This document shows, in pieces, positions 1 through 8,809 of a stretch of 64,000 nt of DNA. The DNA comes from Algoriphagus lutimaris (GTDB taxonomy: Bacteria > Bacteroidota > Bacteroidia > Cytophagales > Cyclobacteriaceae), in contig NZ_JAFIDJ010000002.1 of NCBI RefSeq assembly GCF_017051705.1, positions 186,001 to 250,000 on the forward strand, read 5' to 3'. The translations under genes and the position numbers were made by a program. A model generated the notes under the pieces. It had not been told where the DNA came from. It made no database searches and worked only from the letters and a program-made list of their open reading frames with translations. Within the stretch, counting starts at the first letter, position 1; each line of letters opens with the position of its first letter.

Positions 1-386
1 TCATTTTCAGGATTACCTGCATGTCCTTTTACCCAAATAAACTTGGGTTTATATTTCAAATGAAGCGGAATATACCGTAGCCACAGGTCTGGATTCTTTT
101 TATCCTTAAATCCCTTCTTTTGCCAACCCCAAAGCCAACCTTTCTCGATGGCATCCACCACATATTTACTATCGGAAAAAATCCTAACAGGAATCCCCGT
201 CACTTTTAAGGCCTGTAGAGCCCGAATTACGGCCAGTAATTCCATGCGGTTGTTGGTAGTCAAACGAAATCCTTCAGAAAGTTCCTTACGGAGAATTTCT
301 CCTTTATTGTTGAAAAGTAAAACAGCGCCATAGCCTCCCGGACCGGGATTTCCTTTGGCTGCCCCGTCTGTATAAATGGTAATCAT
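1..386 (-). CDS. rnhA: Ribonuclease HI, 3' end outside window
   Basis: RNase HI cleaves the RNA strand of RNA-DNA hybrids (R-loops, Okazaki primers) in the cytoplasm. The reverse-strand reading starts at the ATG at 386 with MITIYTDGAAKGNPGPGGYG, the N-terminal RNase H strand carrying the first catalytic Asp. TTNNRMELLAVI follows with the catalytic Glu, and FSDSKYVVDAI carries the third acidic residue. The last visible segment, FIWVKGHAGNPEN, contains the conserved His loop. About 128 codons are visible, so only the C-terminal tail (roughly 20-30 residues in this family) is missing. It lies 36 bp downstream of marC on the same strand and may be co-transcribed. Identification is firm; the 3' boundary is unknown. 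Confidence 0.93.
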   Translation of the reverse strand, partial: MITIYTDGAAKGNPGPGGYGAVLLFNNKGEILRKELSEGFRLTTNNRMELLAVIRALQALKVTGIPVRIFSDSKYVVDAIEKGWLWGWQKKGFKDKKNPDLWLRYIPLHLKYKPKFIWVKGHAGNPEN

Positions 387-422
387 GTAGCAAAGAAAGA
401 TAAAATGCTTGAGAGAACAGGG

Positions 423-1013
423 TTAAATTCCAGATTCTACTATGACAGGAAAGGCATTTGTCTTGAAAATTTTCACAGCTATGGAAAGAAGTATAATTCC
501 GAAAATTCTTCTCAGCACATCCAACCCGGTCTTGCCCAGCTTTCTTTCCAGCCAACTGGTACTTTTCAACACCCCATAGACAAAGATTAAATTCAATAAA
601 ATACCTATGGCAATATTGAGCTGGGCAAATTCCGCCTTTAGCGTAAGAATTGTTGTCAAAGTACCTGCACCAGCTATCAATGGAAAGGCAATGGGAACAA
701 TGGAAGCTCCTTCAGTAGCATCCGGATCAGGCTTAAAAAGTTCAATGCCTAAAATCATTTCTGCTCCTATCGCAAAAATGATCAATGCACCTGCAATCGC
801 AAAGTCCTCTACCCCGATACCAAAAAGGTTCAAAACTGACTTCCCGCCAATCAAAAACAAGATCATCAATATCCCCGCCGCCAAGGTGGCTTTTTCGGAC
901 TGGATATGCCCTACTTTTTTCCGCAAATTGACTATGATCGGAATAGAACCTAGAATATCAATCACTGAAAATAAGATCAGTGATACAGATAAAATTTCCT
1001 TGACATCAAACAT
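423..1013 (-). CDS. MarC family integral membrane protein
   Basis: A 196-residue inner-membrane protein of the MarC (UPF0056) family, whose transport substrate is not established. About six hydrophobic segments are visible: residues 5-27, 42-62, 66-88, 105-125, 133-155 and 168-188. The first contains the family-typical IDILGSIPI stretch, with a polar patch inside the membrane. FPLIAGAGTLTTIL near residues 110-123 is the second half of the internal repeat. Length is normal for the family. The gene is upstream of rnhA on the same strand. The name derives from the mar locus, but the family has no proven role in antibiotic resistance, so no function is assigned. Confidence 0.88.
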   Translation of the reverse strand: MFDVKEILSVSLILFSVIDILGSIPIIVNLRKKVGHIQSEKATLAAGILMILFLIGGKSVLNLFGIGVEDFAIAGALIIFAIGAEMILGIELFKPDPDATEGASIVPIAFPLIAGAGTLTTILTLKAEFAQLNIAIGILLNLIFVYGVLKSTSWLERKLGKTGLDVLRRIFGIILLSIAVKIFKTNAFPVIVESGI

Positions 1014-1032
1014 GCCGCGAAAGTAGTTATTT

Positions 1033-1063
1033 AACCTTTGAGGTTTTCAAAACCTCGAAGGTT
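1033..1063. repeat. REP-like palindrome, copy 1
   Basis: A 31-bp near-perfect palindrome of the form acctt-t-gaggtttt-c-aaaacctc-g-aaggt, followed by a T-run. It lies 46 bp beyond the 3' end of the transposase-like gene at 1109-1606. It shares length, arm design and most bases with the palindrome at 1705-1735. A REP element mobilised in trans by a REP-associated tyrosine transposase would look like this; it could also terminate transcription. Confidence 0.7.
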
Positions 1064-1108
1064 TTTTCTTTGTAAAAGTAACTTGATTGCGCATAAACTA
1101 ATTAACAG

Positions 1109-1606
1109 TTAACTATCTAATTGATATTCCACTGGCAAATACTCCTCAACAGAATTTTCATGGATTTTCAAAAATTCAGAGAGTCCTTCAAACCATCCTA
1201 AACCTAATTCTTTAGAAATCTTTGAATGGTTATCGGAATAATAAGCGCCAAATGAAGAATATTTCCAATCATTGGTTTTTTTAACTAGACCGTGTTTGAT
1301 TGGGTTTAAGTGAATATATAGGATAATACGACTTAGATAACTATCATTTTCAATCAATTTTCTTTTGAATTTCCTCTGGAATAGACTACCATTCCTGTCC
1401 ATTGCTTTATTAAATGCTTTCGCGTAGCTATTAAGAAAATTAGAAAATGATTGTACAATTTCTTTGTCTTCCTGATTCGGTTTTACCCTTACTAAAAAAT
1501 GAAAATGATTTGGAAGCAAACAATATGCAATTGTTTCAAAACAATCACTGCAATAAAGCCCAAACTTTTCTAAGAAATAGATGTAATTCTCATCACTTAG
1601 AAACAA
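1109..1606 (-). CDS. REP-associated tyrosine transposase (RAYT/Y1_Tnp), 5' end damaged
   Basis: A Y1 transposase (IS200/IS605 relative) of the RAYT group; these single-strand endonucleases recognise REP hairpins. The HUH motif is clear in CLLPNHFHFLV near residue 34, and the C-terminal part has the family's FQRKFKRKLI and YIHLNPIKHGLV segments. The upstream sequence, still in frame from 1675, encodes EFFEANRIYHLYSRSIGNQN, which matches the usual RAYT N-terminus. However, the only upstream in-frame ATG (1687) is followed by a TAA at codon 4 (1678-1676). The coordinates given start at an in-frame TTG, which would remove the first strand of the domain. It may be a pseudogene with one nonsense mutation. 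REP-like hairpins flank it on both sides. Confidence 0.78.
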   Translation of the reverse strand: MFLSDENYIYFLEKFGLYCSDCFETIAYCLLPNHFHFLVRVKPNQEDKEIVQSFSNFLNSYAKAFNKAMDRNGSLFQRKFKRKLIENDSYLSRIILYIHLNPIKHGLVKKTNDWKYSSFGAYYSDNHSKISKELGLGWFEGLSEFLKIHENSVEEYLPVEYQLDS

Positions 1607-1704
1607 ATTCTGATTTCCAATAGATCTGGAATATAGATGGTAGATTCTGTTAGCCTCAAAAAATTCAGAGGAATTTTAAAAAGTCATTTCAGAAGGAAAA
1701 ATTA

Positions 1705-1735
1705 GACCTTCGGGGTTTTTAAAACCCCAAAGGTC
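1705..1735. repeat. REP-like palindrome, copy 2
   Basis: A 31-bp palindrome of the form gacctt-c-ggggtttt-t-aaaacccc-a-aaggtc, just upstream of the damaged transposase gene and before the 3' end of the aminotransferase gene. Compensated changes relative to copy 1 (A to G in the left arm, T to C in the right arm) keep the hairpin paired. This argues that the fold, not the primary sequence, is conserved. Confidence 0.72.
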
Positions 1736-1741
1736 GTCCTA

Positions 1742-2797
1742 TTAATATTTCGATAAAAAACTCATCAATTTATCCATTTCAGCATTGGTGATGGCTGGAA
1801 AATTAGCAATCCTAAAACTGGTTGGTTTTAAGGGTCCATATCCGGATCCTAATTGCATTCCCTCCTTTTCCGCATCTTTCTTAACAGTAGAGACCAACTC
1901 CTCTGGACCAGCAACTGCTAAAACAGTCACACTTCTAGTTTCGGAATTATCCACTAGCATCCTGAAAGATTTGGTATGAGCAATACAGCTTTCCAATTGT
2001 AGCATACGCTCTCTAAGATTGGCGTCAATGTGTTGGATTTCCTCCAAATCTTTCAAAACCCGGTTCAACAAGTAAATTCCCAATACATTCGGGGTATAAT
2101 GGGTTTGATAACCAATTGCATTTTCCAGCATAAAACTTAAGCTATTATACCTTCCACTCTCTCCTTTTGACGCACACTTTTCAATGGCTTTAGGAGAAAG
2201 AATCAAAATCCCCAATCCTGCTGGTAGGCCAAAGCATTTTTGTACCGATGCGTACCAAACGTCCGCCAAACTGAAATCCAATTCTATCCCTGCCATAGAG
2301 GAAGTAGTGTCCACAGCAATCATTTTCTCTGGATATTTTTCTTTGATGGCCTCAATCACTGACATTGGAACTTGAGTAGCATTGGCCGTTTCGTTTTGTG
2401 TCAAAGCGATCAAATCAAACTCCTCCGATACTTCAAGCCCTGCTACATCAATCGCTTGATTCGCTTCAATCTTTGTTCCGCCCGTGGCAGGATTGATATG
2501 TTTTGCAAAGCCAATCCATTTTTTTCCAAAAGAGCCAGAATAAATATGAAAGCTTGCCTTTTCCACCAAAGACTGTGTGATGATCTCCCAATTTTCGGTT
2601 GCACTGGAAGTGAACAATAATTTGTAATCATCTGGCATATGAAGCTTTTCCCGCATCAAAGATTCCGTTTCTTGATACAAATTCATAAATGCCGAACTTC
2701 TGTGGTTGGCACTCAAAATCCCCTCTTGATAGGCATCCTGCAGATAAGTTGGCAAAGAATCGTAGACCTTAGAAGGTCCTGGAGCAAAGGTTAACAT
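1742..2797 (-). CDS. Class V aminotransferase, phosphoserine aminotransferase-like
   Basis: A 351-residue PLP enzyme of fold type I, class V. It begins with MLTFAPGPSKVY, the substrate-binding start typical of SerC and alanine-glyoxylate aminotransferases. The Schiff-base lysine is K187 in SVQKCFGLPAG, and the PLP-binding Asp is in IAVDTTSSMAG about 20 residues earlier. The most probable role is phosphoserine aminotransferase (3-phosphohydroxypyruvate plus glutamate to phosphoserine) in serine biosynthesis. Bacteroidota carry SerC-like paralogues of uncertain substrate, so serC is not assigned. It follows aroQ by 12 bp on the same strand and is probably co-transcribed. Confidence 0.85.
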   Translation of the reverse strand: MLTFAPGPSKVYDSLPTYLQDAYQEGILSANHRSSAFMNLYQETESLMREKLHMPDDYKLLFTSSATENWEIITQSLVEKASFHIYSGSFGKKWIGFAKHINPATGGTKIEANQAIDVAGLEVSEEFDLIALTQNETANATQVPMSVIEAIKEKYPEKMIAVDTTSSMAGIELDFSLADVWYASVQKCFGLPAGLGILILSPKAIEKCASKGESGRYNSLSFMLENAIGYQTHYTPNVLGIYLLNRVLKDLEEIQHIDANLRERMLQLESCIAHTKSFRMLVDNSETRSVTVLAVAGPEELVSTVKKDAEKEGMQLGSGYGPLKPTSFRIANFPAITNAEMDKLMSFLSKY

Positions 2798-2809
2798 AGG
2801 TTTGTAGGT

Positions 2810-3223
2810 TTATAGAAAATAGCGGATCCCCAATTCATAGCCCTTCAGTCCAAGCCCTGAAATCATGCCGATACAGGATTTGGAAATGATACTTTTATGA
2901 CGAAATTCTTCCCGCTTGTAAATATTGGAAATATGCACTTCCAAAGTCGGAGTAGTCACTCCAGCAATGGCATCCGAAATAGCCACAGAGGTATGGGTAT
3001 ATCCTCCCGCATTCAACAAGATGGCATCATAGCTAAATCCAACTTCATGAATCTTATTGATCAACTCTCCCTCCACATTGCTTTGATAATATTCGAGTTG
3101 AATCTCAGGAAACATGGCTTTCAAGGTTTCAAAATATTCTTCAAAAGAAGTGCTTCCATAAACCTCTGGTTCTCTTTTTCCCAAAAGGTTTAAATTAGGC
3201 CCATTGATGATCAGTATTTTCAT
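2810..3223 (-). CDS. aroQ: 3-dehydroquinate dehydratase, type II
   Basis: The third step of the shikimate pathway (3-dehydroquinate to 3-dehydroshikimate), cytoplasmic, normally a dodecamer. ILIINGPNLNLLGKREPEVYG is the unmistakable N-terminus, with the active-site Arg and Tyr in the flexible lid; NAGGYTHTSVA and EVHISNIYKREEFRHKS carry the other active-site residues. I chose the ATG at 3223, giving 137 residues and the usual start two residues before ILIINGP. An in-frame ATG at 3244 would add seven residues (MKINNKH) that are not typical. It is the first gene of a short minus-strand operon with the aminotransferase. Confidence 0.94.
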   Translation of the reverse strand: MKILIINGPNLNLLGKREPEVYGSTSFEEYFETLKAMFPEIQLEYYQSNVEGELINKIHEVGFSYDAILLNAGGYTHTSVAISDAIAGVTTPTLEVHISNIYKREEFRHKSIISKSCIGMISGLGLKGYELGIRYFL

Positions 3224-3259
3224 GTGTTTATTATTGATTTTCATTCGTCACATAGCCAG

Positions 3260-3277
3260 TCCCGATTTCTATCGGGA
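3260..3277. repeat. Short hairpin repeat tcccgat-ttct-atcggga
   Basis: Perfect 7-bp arms around a 4-base loop, upstream of aroQ. It sits within a stretch (3231-3374, minus strand) that reads as 47 open codons without a start. Small palindromes of this sequence are scattered in some Bacteroidota genomes, but only one copy is visible here. Confidence 0.5.
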
Positions 3278-3467
3278 GAATCTCACTTTGATAATAATCA
3301 TCCCAATGTTTGATTCTTGAGTCATGCTCGATTTCAAAACAATATTCGGTTGGTAAATTTCTACTTAAAGGTAATTAGTTTCTGATTGGAAAGTTAAGAC
3401 CTTTAAACATTTGAACCTTCCAACTTTCCAACCTAATTTTCCAAACTTTCAAATTTTATTCGCTCCA

Positions 3468-4373
3468 ATGCAAAAAATCTGGGAAAATCATATCAAACAA
3501 TTCCGCCATTACCTAAAGATCGAGCGGTCTCTTAGTGAAAACTCCATTGAGGCCTATAGCAGGGATGTGGATAAATTGGCGAATTACAGCGAACTGAATT
3601 TCCCAGAATTAAGTCCGCTTTCCTTGGAATTGGAACACCTTCGCAAATTCGTGAATGAAATTGCCAAACTTGGGATTTCTGACTACACCCAAGCAAGGAT
3701 CATTTCAGGTATAAAAGCTTTTTATAGGTTTTTGATGTACGAGGACAAAATTAATGAAGACCCGGCTCAACTTTTGGAGGCCCCAAAACTGGGGAGAAAG
3801 CTCCCTGACACCTTGAGCTACCCTGAAATTGAAAAAATGTTAAATTCCATTCCTCTAGGAGAACCAGAAGGGCACCGAAACCGAGCCATGTTGGAAATGC
3901 TCTATAGCTCGGGACTTCGGGTTTCCGAACTGATTGAATTAAAAAAGGGGCAGGTTTTTGAAGATGTAGGTTTTCTAAAAGTCGTTGGGAAAGGCAACAA
4001 AGAAAGACTGGTACCCATCGGTAAAGACGCTTTAAAGTATTTGAACATCTACAAAGAAGAAGTTCGTGTGCATCAAGCCATCGCAAAAGGCCATGAAGAA
4101 TATGTATTCTTGAATAGAAGAGGCAAGAAACTTACCCGAGTGATGATTTTTCTAATTATCAAAAAAACAGCTGAAATGGCTGGAATAGAAAAGAATATTT
4201 CACCGCACACCTTCCGACATTCTTTTGCCACGCACTTGATAGAAGGAGGAGCTGATCTACGTGCGGTTCAGGAAATGCTAGGACATGAAAGTATTACGAC
4301 AACGGAAATTTATACTCATCTTGATCGGGATTATTTGCGTCAGGTATTAACTGATTTTCATCCAAGGAAATAA
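3468..4373 (+). CDS. xerD: Site-specific tyrosine recombinase XerD
   Basis: Acts with XerC at the dif site to resolve chromosome dimers, activated by FtsK at the septum. The 301 residues show an N-terminal SAM-like core-binding domain (about 1-90) and a C-terminal catalytic domain. The catalytic set is complete: R151 in SSGLRVSEL, a Lys in GKGNKERLVP, H247 and R250 in HTFRH, H273 in LGHE and the nucleophile Y282 in EIYTH. I start at the ATG at 3468 (MQKIWENH), giving the normal XerD length; an upstream in-frame start at 3411 adds a low-complexity tail. XerC and XerD are hard to separate by eye. ftsK follows 1.2 kb downstream, fitting the shared role. Confidence 0.9.
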   Translation: MQKIWENHIKQFRHYLKIERSLSENSIEAYSRDVDKLANYSELNFPELSPLSLELEHLRKFVNEIAKLGISDYTQARIISGIKAFYRFLMYEDKINEDPAQLLEAPKLGRKLPDTLSYPEIEKMLNSIPLGEPEGHRNRAMLEMLYSSGLRVSELIELKKGQVFEDVGFLKVVGKGNKERLVPIGKDALKYLNIYKEEVRVHQAIAKGHEEYVFLNRRGKKLTRVMIFLIIKKTAEMAGIEKNISPHTFRHSFATHLIEGGADLRAVQEMLGHESITTTEIYTHLDRDYLRQVLTDFHPRK

Positions 4374-4509
4374 GCCTGCTGAGTGAACAAGAAGCTTTAA
4401 TCCAATACGAATCTTTTATCGGAATCAATTTCGATTCAGAAAGCATTTTTTCTTAAGTTTCCAATGCTGCATTGATTAACTTTACAAGCTGAAAAGAAAA
4501 ATCAAGACC

Positions 4510-5550
4510 GTGTACAAATCCATCCTAAAACCTCTCTTCTTCCTCAAGAACCCGGAAGATGCCCACCATTTCACATTTGATCTTACCAAATTCACATTCA
4601 ATTTCCCCATTGCCAAATCGATCGTCAAATCTACTTTTCAATTGGAGGATCCAAAATTGGAACGGGAAGTCTTTGGATTGAAATTCAAAAATCCAGTAGG
4701 CTTGGCAGCTGGTTTCGATAAAGACGCGAAGTTAATTGATGAAATGGCCATGCTAGGTTTTGGATTTATTGAAATTGGCACCTTAACCCCCAAACCTCAA
4801 GACGGGAATCCCCTTCCGCGTTTATTCCGACTTCCTCAGGATGAATCTTTGGTAAACCGAATGGGCTTCAACAACGGAGGGGTAAAAGAGGCAGTAGAAC
4901 GGTTAAAAAAGAGAAAATCAGACGTAATCGTAGGTGGAAACATTGGGAAAAACAAAGTCACCCCCAATGAAAATGCGGTGGATGATTACCTGATCTGTCT
5001 GGAAGAACTTCACCCTTATGTAGATTATTTTGTTGTGAATGTAAGTTCACCTAACACCCCAAACCTTAGGGATCTGCAGGAAAAAGAACCTTTAAAGCAA
5101 TTGCTTCAGGCAGTTAAAAATGCGAATGATCAAAAAGAGAAACCCAAACCTATCTTATTGAAAATTGCGCCGGATTTGACAGAAGGACAACTGGATGACA
5201 TTGTAGAAATCGTGCTGGAAACAAAAATAGACGGAGTCATTGCGACCAACACCACCATTGACCGTTCGCACTTGTCTACTCCAGTGGATCAAGTCGAAGC
5301 AATCGGTGCAGGAGGAGTTTCTGGAAAAGTTTTGGCAAAGAGAAGTACAGAAGTAATCCGATACCTTGCTGAGAAATCAAACAAAGCGTTTCCTATCATT
5401 GGAGTTGGGGGAATCTTCTCTGCTGATGATGCCATTGAGAAGTTGGAAGCAGGAGCAAGCCTGGTTCAAGTATACTCGGGCATGATTTATGAGGGACCTG
5501 GGTTGATCAAAAAGATCAAGAAAGGATTATTGGCATATTTTTCTAAGTAA
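4510..5550 (+). CDS. pyrD: Dihydroorotate dehydrogenase (quinone), class 2
   Basis: The fourth step of de novo pyrimidine synthesis: dihydroorotate to orotate with electrons passed to quinone at the membrane. The N-terminal helices ([22 protein letters not shown]) are the membrane-associating extension typical of class 2. [15 protein letters not shown] binds [12 protein letters not shown] follows, and [14 protein letters not shown] contains the catalytic Ser of class 2 enzymes. [12 protein letters not shown] near the end binds the FMN phosphate. Length is normal at 346. No ATG precedes the conserved start, so the gene starts with GTG at 4510. Confidence 0.95.
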   Translation: MYKSILKPLFFLKNPEDAHHFTFDLTKFTFNFPIAKSIVKSTFQLEDPKLEREVFGLKFKNPVGLAAGFDKDAKLIDEMAMLGFGFIEIGTLTPKPQDGNPLPRLFRLPQDESLVNRMGFNNGGVKEAVERLKKRKSDVIVGGNIGKNKVTPNENAVDDYLICLEELHPYVDYFVVNVSSPNTPNLRDLQEKEPLKQLLQAVKNANDQKEKPKPILLKIAPDLTEGQLDDIVEIVLETKIDGVIATNTTIDRSHLSTPVDQVEAIGAGGVSGKVLAKRSTEVIRYLAEKSNKAFPIIGVGGIFSADDAIEKLEAGASLVQVYSGMIYEGPGLIKKIKKGLLAYFSK

Positions 5551-5604
5551 TGTGCTAAACTCAATCTATTCATCTTATCTTAAAATCGGATTTTAAAGGA
5601 ATAC

Positions 5605-8118
5605 ATGGCCACGAATTCACCTAGGACCAATACTTTTAGAAAGAAAGGAGAAACTACTAAGAAAAAAACAGCCTCTAAATCAACAGGCTTCAAGTTTTCT
5701 TTTGGCAAAATCAAAAGCTCCAAACTGGTATTGACCATGGGAATTTTACTCATGTCCATGGGGATTTTCCTTTTTATAGCCTTTTTAAGTTACTTACTCA
5801 ATGGGCCAAATGACCAGAGTTTAGTCATGAATGCACCCGTTGATGATGAAATCCGGGAAACTGCGCGAAACTCTACCAATTGGCTGGGCTATTTAGGTGC
5901 CCAAGCAGCCCATTGGATGATTTATCGATGGTTTGGAATTGCAGCATTCCTTTTCCCTCCATTTCTGTTTCTTTTAGGATTCAAATGGAGCTTTAAAGTT
6001 TCTCTTATTTCTCTAACCAGATACACCACTTTTGCCTTATTCTTTACTTTTTGGCTAGGCTTGTTGACAGGCTATATTGTCATTTTAGTGGAAGGCTATT
6101 CCTATTGGAGTTTCCTATCAGGTGGTTTTGGATATGAGCTAGCCAGACTATCTGCAGATTTTCTGAGCTGGGGAACCTTTATTGTTATTGGTGCCGCACT
6201 ACTGATTTTTGTAATTTTCTTCTTTGACATTGATAAATTGGAGTGGTTTACAGCCAAATCAGAGCTCCCTGACGACTCCTCTGAGGAACAGGAAGAATCC
6301 ATTTCCACTGGCCAAAATCCATTTGAAAAGGAAAATAAAAAATCAAAGTCGGAAGATTTAATAGAAGAAGAACTGGACGAAGAGGAAGAGTTTGAGGATG
6401 ATGGAAGTGATTGGATTGTCAAAAATGACGAGGTGGAAATTGTAGATGAACCTAGTCCTGCTCCGCAAGAAGAGGAAGACATTTTCAATATTTCCCATGT
6501 CAATTTATTGGATGAAATAGTTGAGAAGCCTTCTAGTCCTATCGATGACAAAAACTTCTCGGTAACCAAAGCTGCAGGAGAAGAGAAAACTGCTTCTGAA
6601 GTAGAAAATTTAGATCCTTTTGATCCAACCCTCGATTTACCAAGATATAAATACCCTACCCTGGATTTGCTGAACGAATATGATGTTCAAAAAGTGACTG
6701 TTTCGCGCCAGGAACTGGAGGACAACAAAAATAAGATTGTTGAAACCCTGGAAAACTTTAAAATTGGAATCCAGGAGATCAAGGCTACGATCGGTCCTAC
6801 TGTTACACTTTATGAAATTGTACCAGAACCAGGGGTAAAAATCTCCAAAATCAAGAATTTGGAAGATGACATCGCCTTGAGTTTGGCCGCATTGGGGATT
6901 CGTATTATTGCTCCAATTCCTGGAAAAGGAACCATTGGTATTGAAGTACCTAACAAAAACAGGGAATTGGTCCCTGCAAGAGCAGTACTAGGTACAGAAA
7001 AATTCATGCGTTCGGATAAGGATCTACCAATCGCTTTAGGTAAAACCATTTCCAACGAAGTCTACGTGGCCGATTTAGCCAAGATGCCACACTTGTTGAT
7101 GGCTGGGGCTACTGGCCAAGGTAAGTCTGTGGGCTTGAATATGATTTTGGCTTCTTTGATTTATAAGAAACACCCCTCCCAGTTGAAGTTTGTTTTGGTC
7201 GATCCCAAAAAAGTGGAATTGACACTTTTCAACAAAATTGAAAGGCATTTCTTGGCCAAACTTCCAGGAGCAGAAGAAGCCATTATTACTGATACCAAAA
7301 AGGTCATCTACACCTTAAATTCACTTTGTATAGAAATGGATAACCGCTACAATCTCTTGAAAGATGCGGGAGCAAGAAATCTTAAAGAATACAATGCGAA
7401 GTTTATAGGTAGGAAACTCAATCCAGAAAAAGGCCATCATTTCATGCCTTACATTGTTTTGGTAATTGATGAGTTGGCGGATTTGATGATGACTGCAGGA
7501 AAAGAAATTGAAGCTCCAATCGCCAGATTAGCCCAATTGGCAAGAGCCATTGGAATCCACTTAGTAGTAGCAACCCAAAGACCTTCTGTCAATGTAATTA
7601 CAGGTATCATCAAAGCCAATTTCCCTGCAAGACTTTCTTTCCGTGTCACTTCCAAAATCGATAGCCGAACCATCCTCGATGCTGGTGGTGCGGACCAATT
7701 GATTGGTATGGGAGACATGCTACTTTCTTTGGGTTCAGATGTTACCAGAATCCAGTGTGCATTTTTGGATACTCCTGAGGTAGATGCTATCTGTGATTGG
7801 ATTGGAGAGCAAAAAGGCTACTCCGACGCACACCTACTTCCTGAATTTGAAGGGGAGGACGGAGATGGATCCATAGGAGATGTGGATCTTTCAGATAGAG
7901 ACCCTCTCTTTGACGATGCAGCCAAGCTAATTGTCATGCATCAGCAAGGCAGTACTTCCTTAATTCAAAGAAAGCTGAAATTGGGATACAATCGAGCGGG
8001 CAGAATCATTGACCAATTGGAAGCAGCAGGAATTGTCGGTGCATTTGAAGGTTCAAAAGCTAGAGAAGTCTTAGTACAAGATGAAGCTAGTTTGGAACGG
8101 TTATTGAATAGCCTATAG
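5605..8118 (+). CDS. ftsK: DNA translocase FtsK
   Basis: A septal DNA pump that clears chromosome ends and activates XerCD recombination. The 837 residues begin with a basic cytoplasmic stretch, then four or five membrane spans (about 47-70, 103-125, 133-160, 190-212). An acidic linker (about 220-340, rich in Glu and Asp) follows. The motor has Walker A around residues 501-508 (GATGQGKS), Walker B in LVIDELADLMM and the AT-rich-DNA ATPase core. The C-terminal gamma domain (FDDAAKLIVMHQQGSTSLIQRKLKLGYNRAGRI, given here as a single family landmark, about 770-802) reads the orienting polar sequences. lolA starts 35 bp downstream, an arrangement common in Bacteroidota. Confidence 0.96.
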   Translation: MATNSPRTNTFRKKGETTKKKTASKSTGFKFSFGKIKSSKLVLTMGILLMSMGIFLFIAFLSYLLNGPNDQSLVMNAPVDDEIRETARNSTNWLGYLGAQAAHWMIYRWFGIAAFLFPPFLFLLGFKWSFKVSLISLTRYTTFALFFTFWLGLLTGYIVILVEGYSYWSFLSGGFGYELARLSADFLSWGTFIVIGAALLIFVIFFFDIDKLEWFTAKSELPDDSSEEQEESISTGQNPFEKENKKSKSEDLIEEELDEEEEFEDDGSDWIVKNDEVEIVDEPSPAPQEEEDIFNISHVNLLDEIVEKPSSPIDDKNFSVTKAAGEEKTASEVENLDPFDPTLDLPRYKYPTLDLLNEYDVQKVTVSRQELEDNKNKIVETLENFKIGIQEIKATIGPTVTLYEIVPEPGVKISKIKNLEDDIALSLAALGIRIIAPIPGKGTIGIEVPNKNRELVPARAVLGTEKFMRSDKDLPIALGKTISNEVYVADLAKMPHLLMAGATGQGKSVGLNMILASLIYKKHPSQLKFVLVDPKKVELTLFNKIERHFLAKLPGAEEAIITDTKKVIYTLNSLCIEMDNRYNLLKDAGARNLKEYNAKFIGRKLNPEKGHHFMPYIVLVIDELADLMMTAGKEIEAPIARLAQLARAIGIHLVVATQRPSVNVITGIIKANFPARLSFRVTSKIDSRTILDAGGADQLIGMGDMLLSLGSDVTRIQCAFLDTPEVDAICDWIGEQKGYSDAHLLPEFEGEDGDGSIGDVDLSDRDPLFDDAAKLIVMHQQGSTSLIQRKLKLGYNRAGRIIDQLEAAGIVGAFEGSKAREVLVQDEASLERLLNSL

Positions 8119-8153
8119 TGGCTTTCAAATAGCGTTCTAAAAGCCTAGATTCC

Positions 8154-8807
8154 ATGAAAAAATTTGCCCTAGTATTTACCCTATTTCTTTCTTTATATTC
8201 TGCATTTGAAGCTTCTGCTCAAAAAGATCCAAAAGCCAAAGTGGTGCTGGATGGAATGAGTCAAAAGTATCAGAGTATGAAAGGATTTACAGCTAGCTTT
8301 GATTTTACCTACTCCGATCAAGCAGGCACAAGCGACCGTCAGAGTGGCGATATTTCAGTAAAAGGAAACCAATACCGATTGAAACTTCCTGATCAAGAAA
8401 TATTCAATGACGGGAAAACTGTTTGGACCTTTATAGAAACTCCTACTTACAAGGAAGTGACCATCAATGATGTATCCCAAATGGAAGGTGAGTTAACTCC
8501 AACCAATATTTACAAAATGTATGAAAAGGGATTCAACTACAAATTGTTGGCAGATAAATCTTACCAAGGTAAACAAGCTAATGTGGTAGAGCTGGATGCC
8601 GAAAACTCCAATGCTCCTTTTCAAAAGGTGAAATTAATGATCGATAAAAATACGAAGGACTTATTGGGCTGGGAGATGTTTGACGGTCAAGGAGGTTCAT
8701 TTACTTATGCCTTCAAAAATTTGAAGCCCGATCCAAGTCTTCCTGATTCCAATTTTGTGTTTGACCCCAAAAAACATGCAGGAGTAGAAATCATAGACCT
8801 TAGATAA
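8154..8807 (+). CDS. lolA: Outer membrane lipoprotein carrier protein LolA
   Basis: A periplasmic chaperone that ferries lipoproteins from the LolCDE exporter to the outer membrane. The 217 residues begin with a signal peptide (MKKFALVFTLFLSLYSAFEASA, cleavage near residue 22), followed by the LolA half-barrel: QKYQSMKGFTASFDFTYSD, then the GDISVKGNQYRLKLPDQEIFNDGKTVW core. Length fits. Co-directional with ftsK and probably in its transcript. Its stop lies 2 bp from the stop of the convergent glutaminase gene, with no obvious terminator between them. Confidence 0.9.
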   Translation: MKKFALVFTLFLSLYSAFEASAQKDPKAKVVLDGMSQKYQSMKGFTASFDFTYSDQAGTSDRQSGDISVKGNQYRLKLPDQEIFNDGKTVWTFIETPTYKEVTINDVSQMEGELTPTNIYKMYEKGFNYKLLADKSYQGKQANVVELDAENSNAPFQKVKLMIDKNTKDLLGWEMFDGQGGSFTYAFKNLKPDPSLPDSNFVFDPKKHAGVEIIDLR

Positions 8808-8809
8808 AC

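Noticed and set aside
304-1026. Long open frames on the plus strand opposite rnhA and marC
   Set aside because: They are antisense shadows of clearly recognised genes and have no protein-like motif of their own.
3411-3467. Upstream extension of xerD
   Set aside because: The added 19 residues (MNLPTFQPN...) come from repetitive, low-complexity DNA; the ATG at 3468 gives the canonical XerD length.
6102-6569. Ser-rich 155-codon frame opposite ftsK
   Set aside because: It mirrors the acidic linker of FtsK (Glu and Asp codons read as Ser, Phe and Leu on the other strand).
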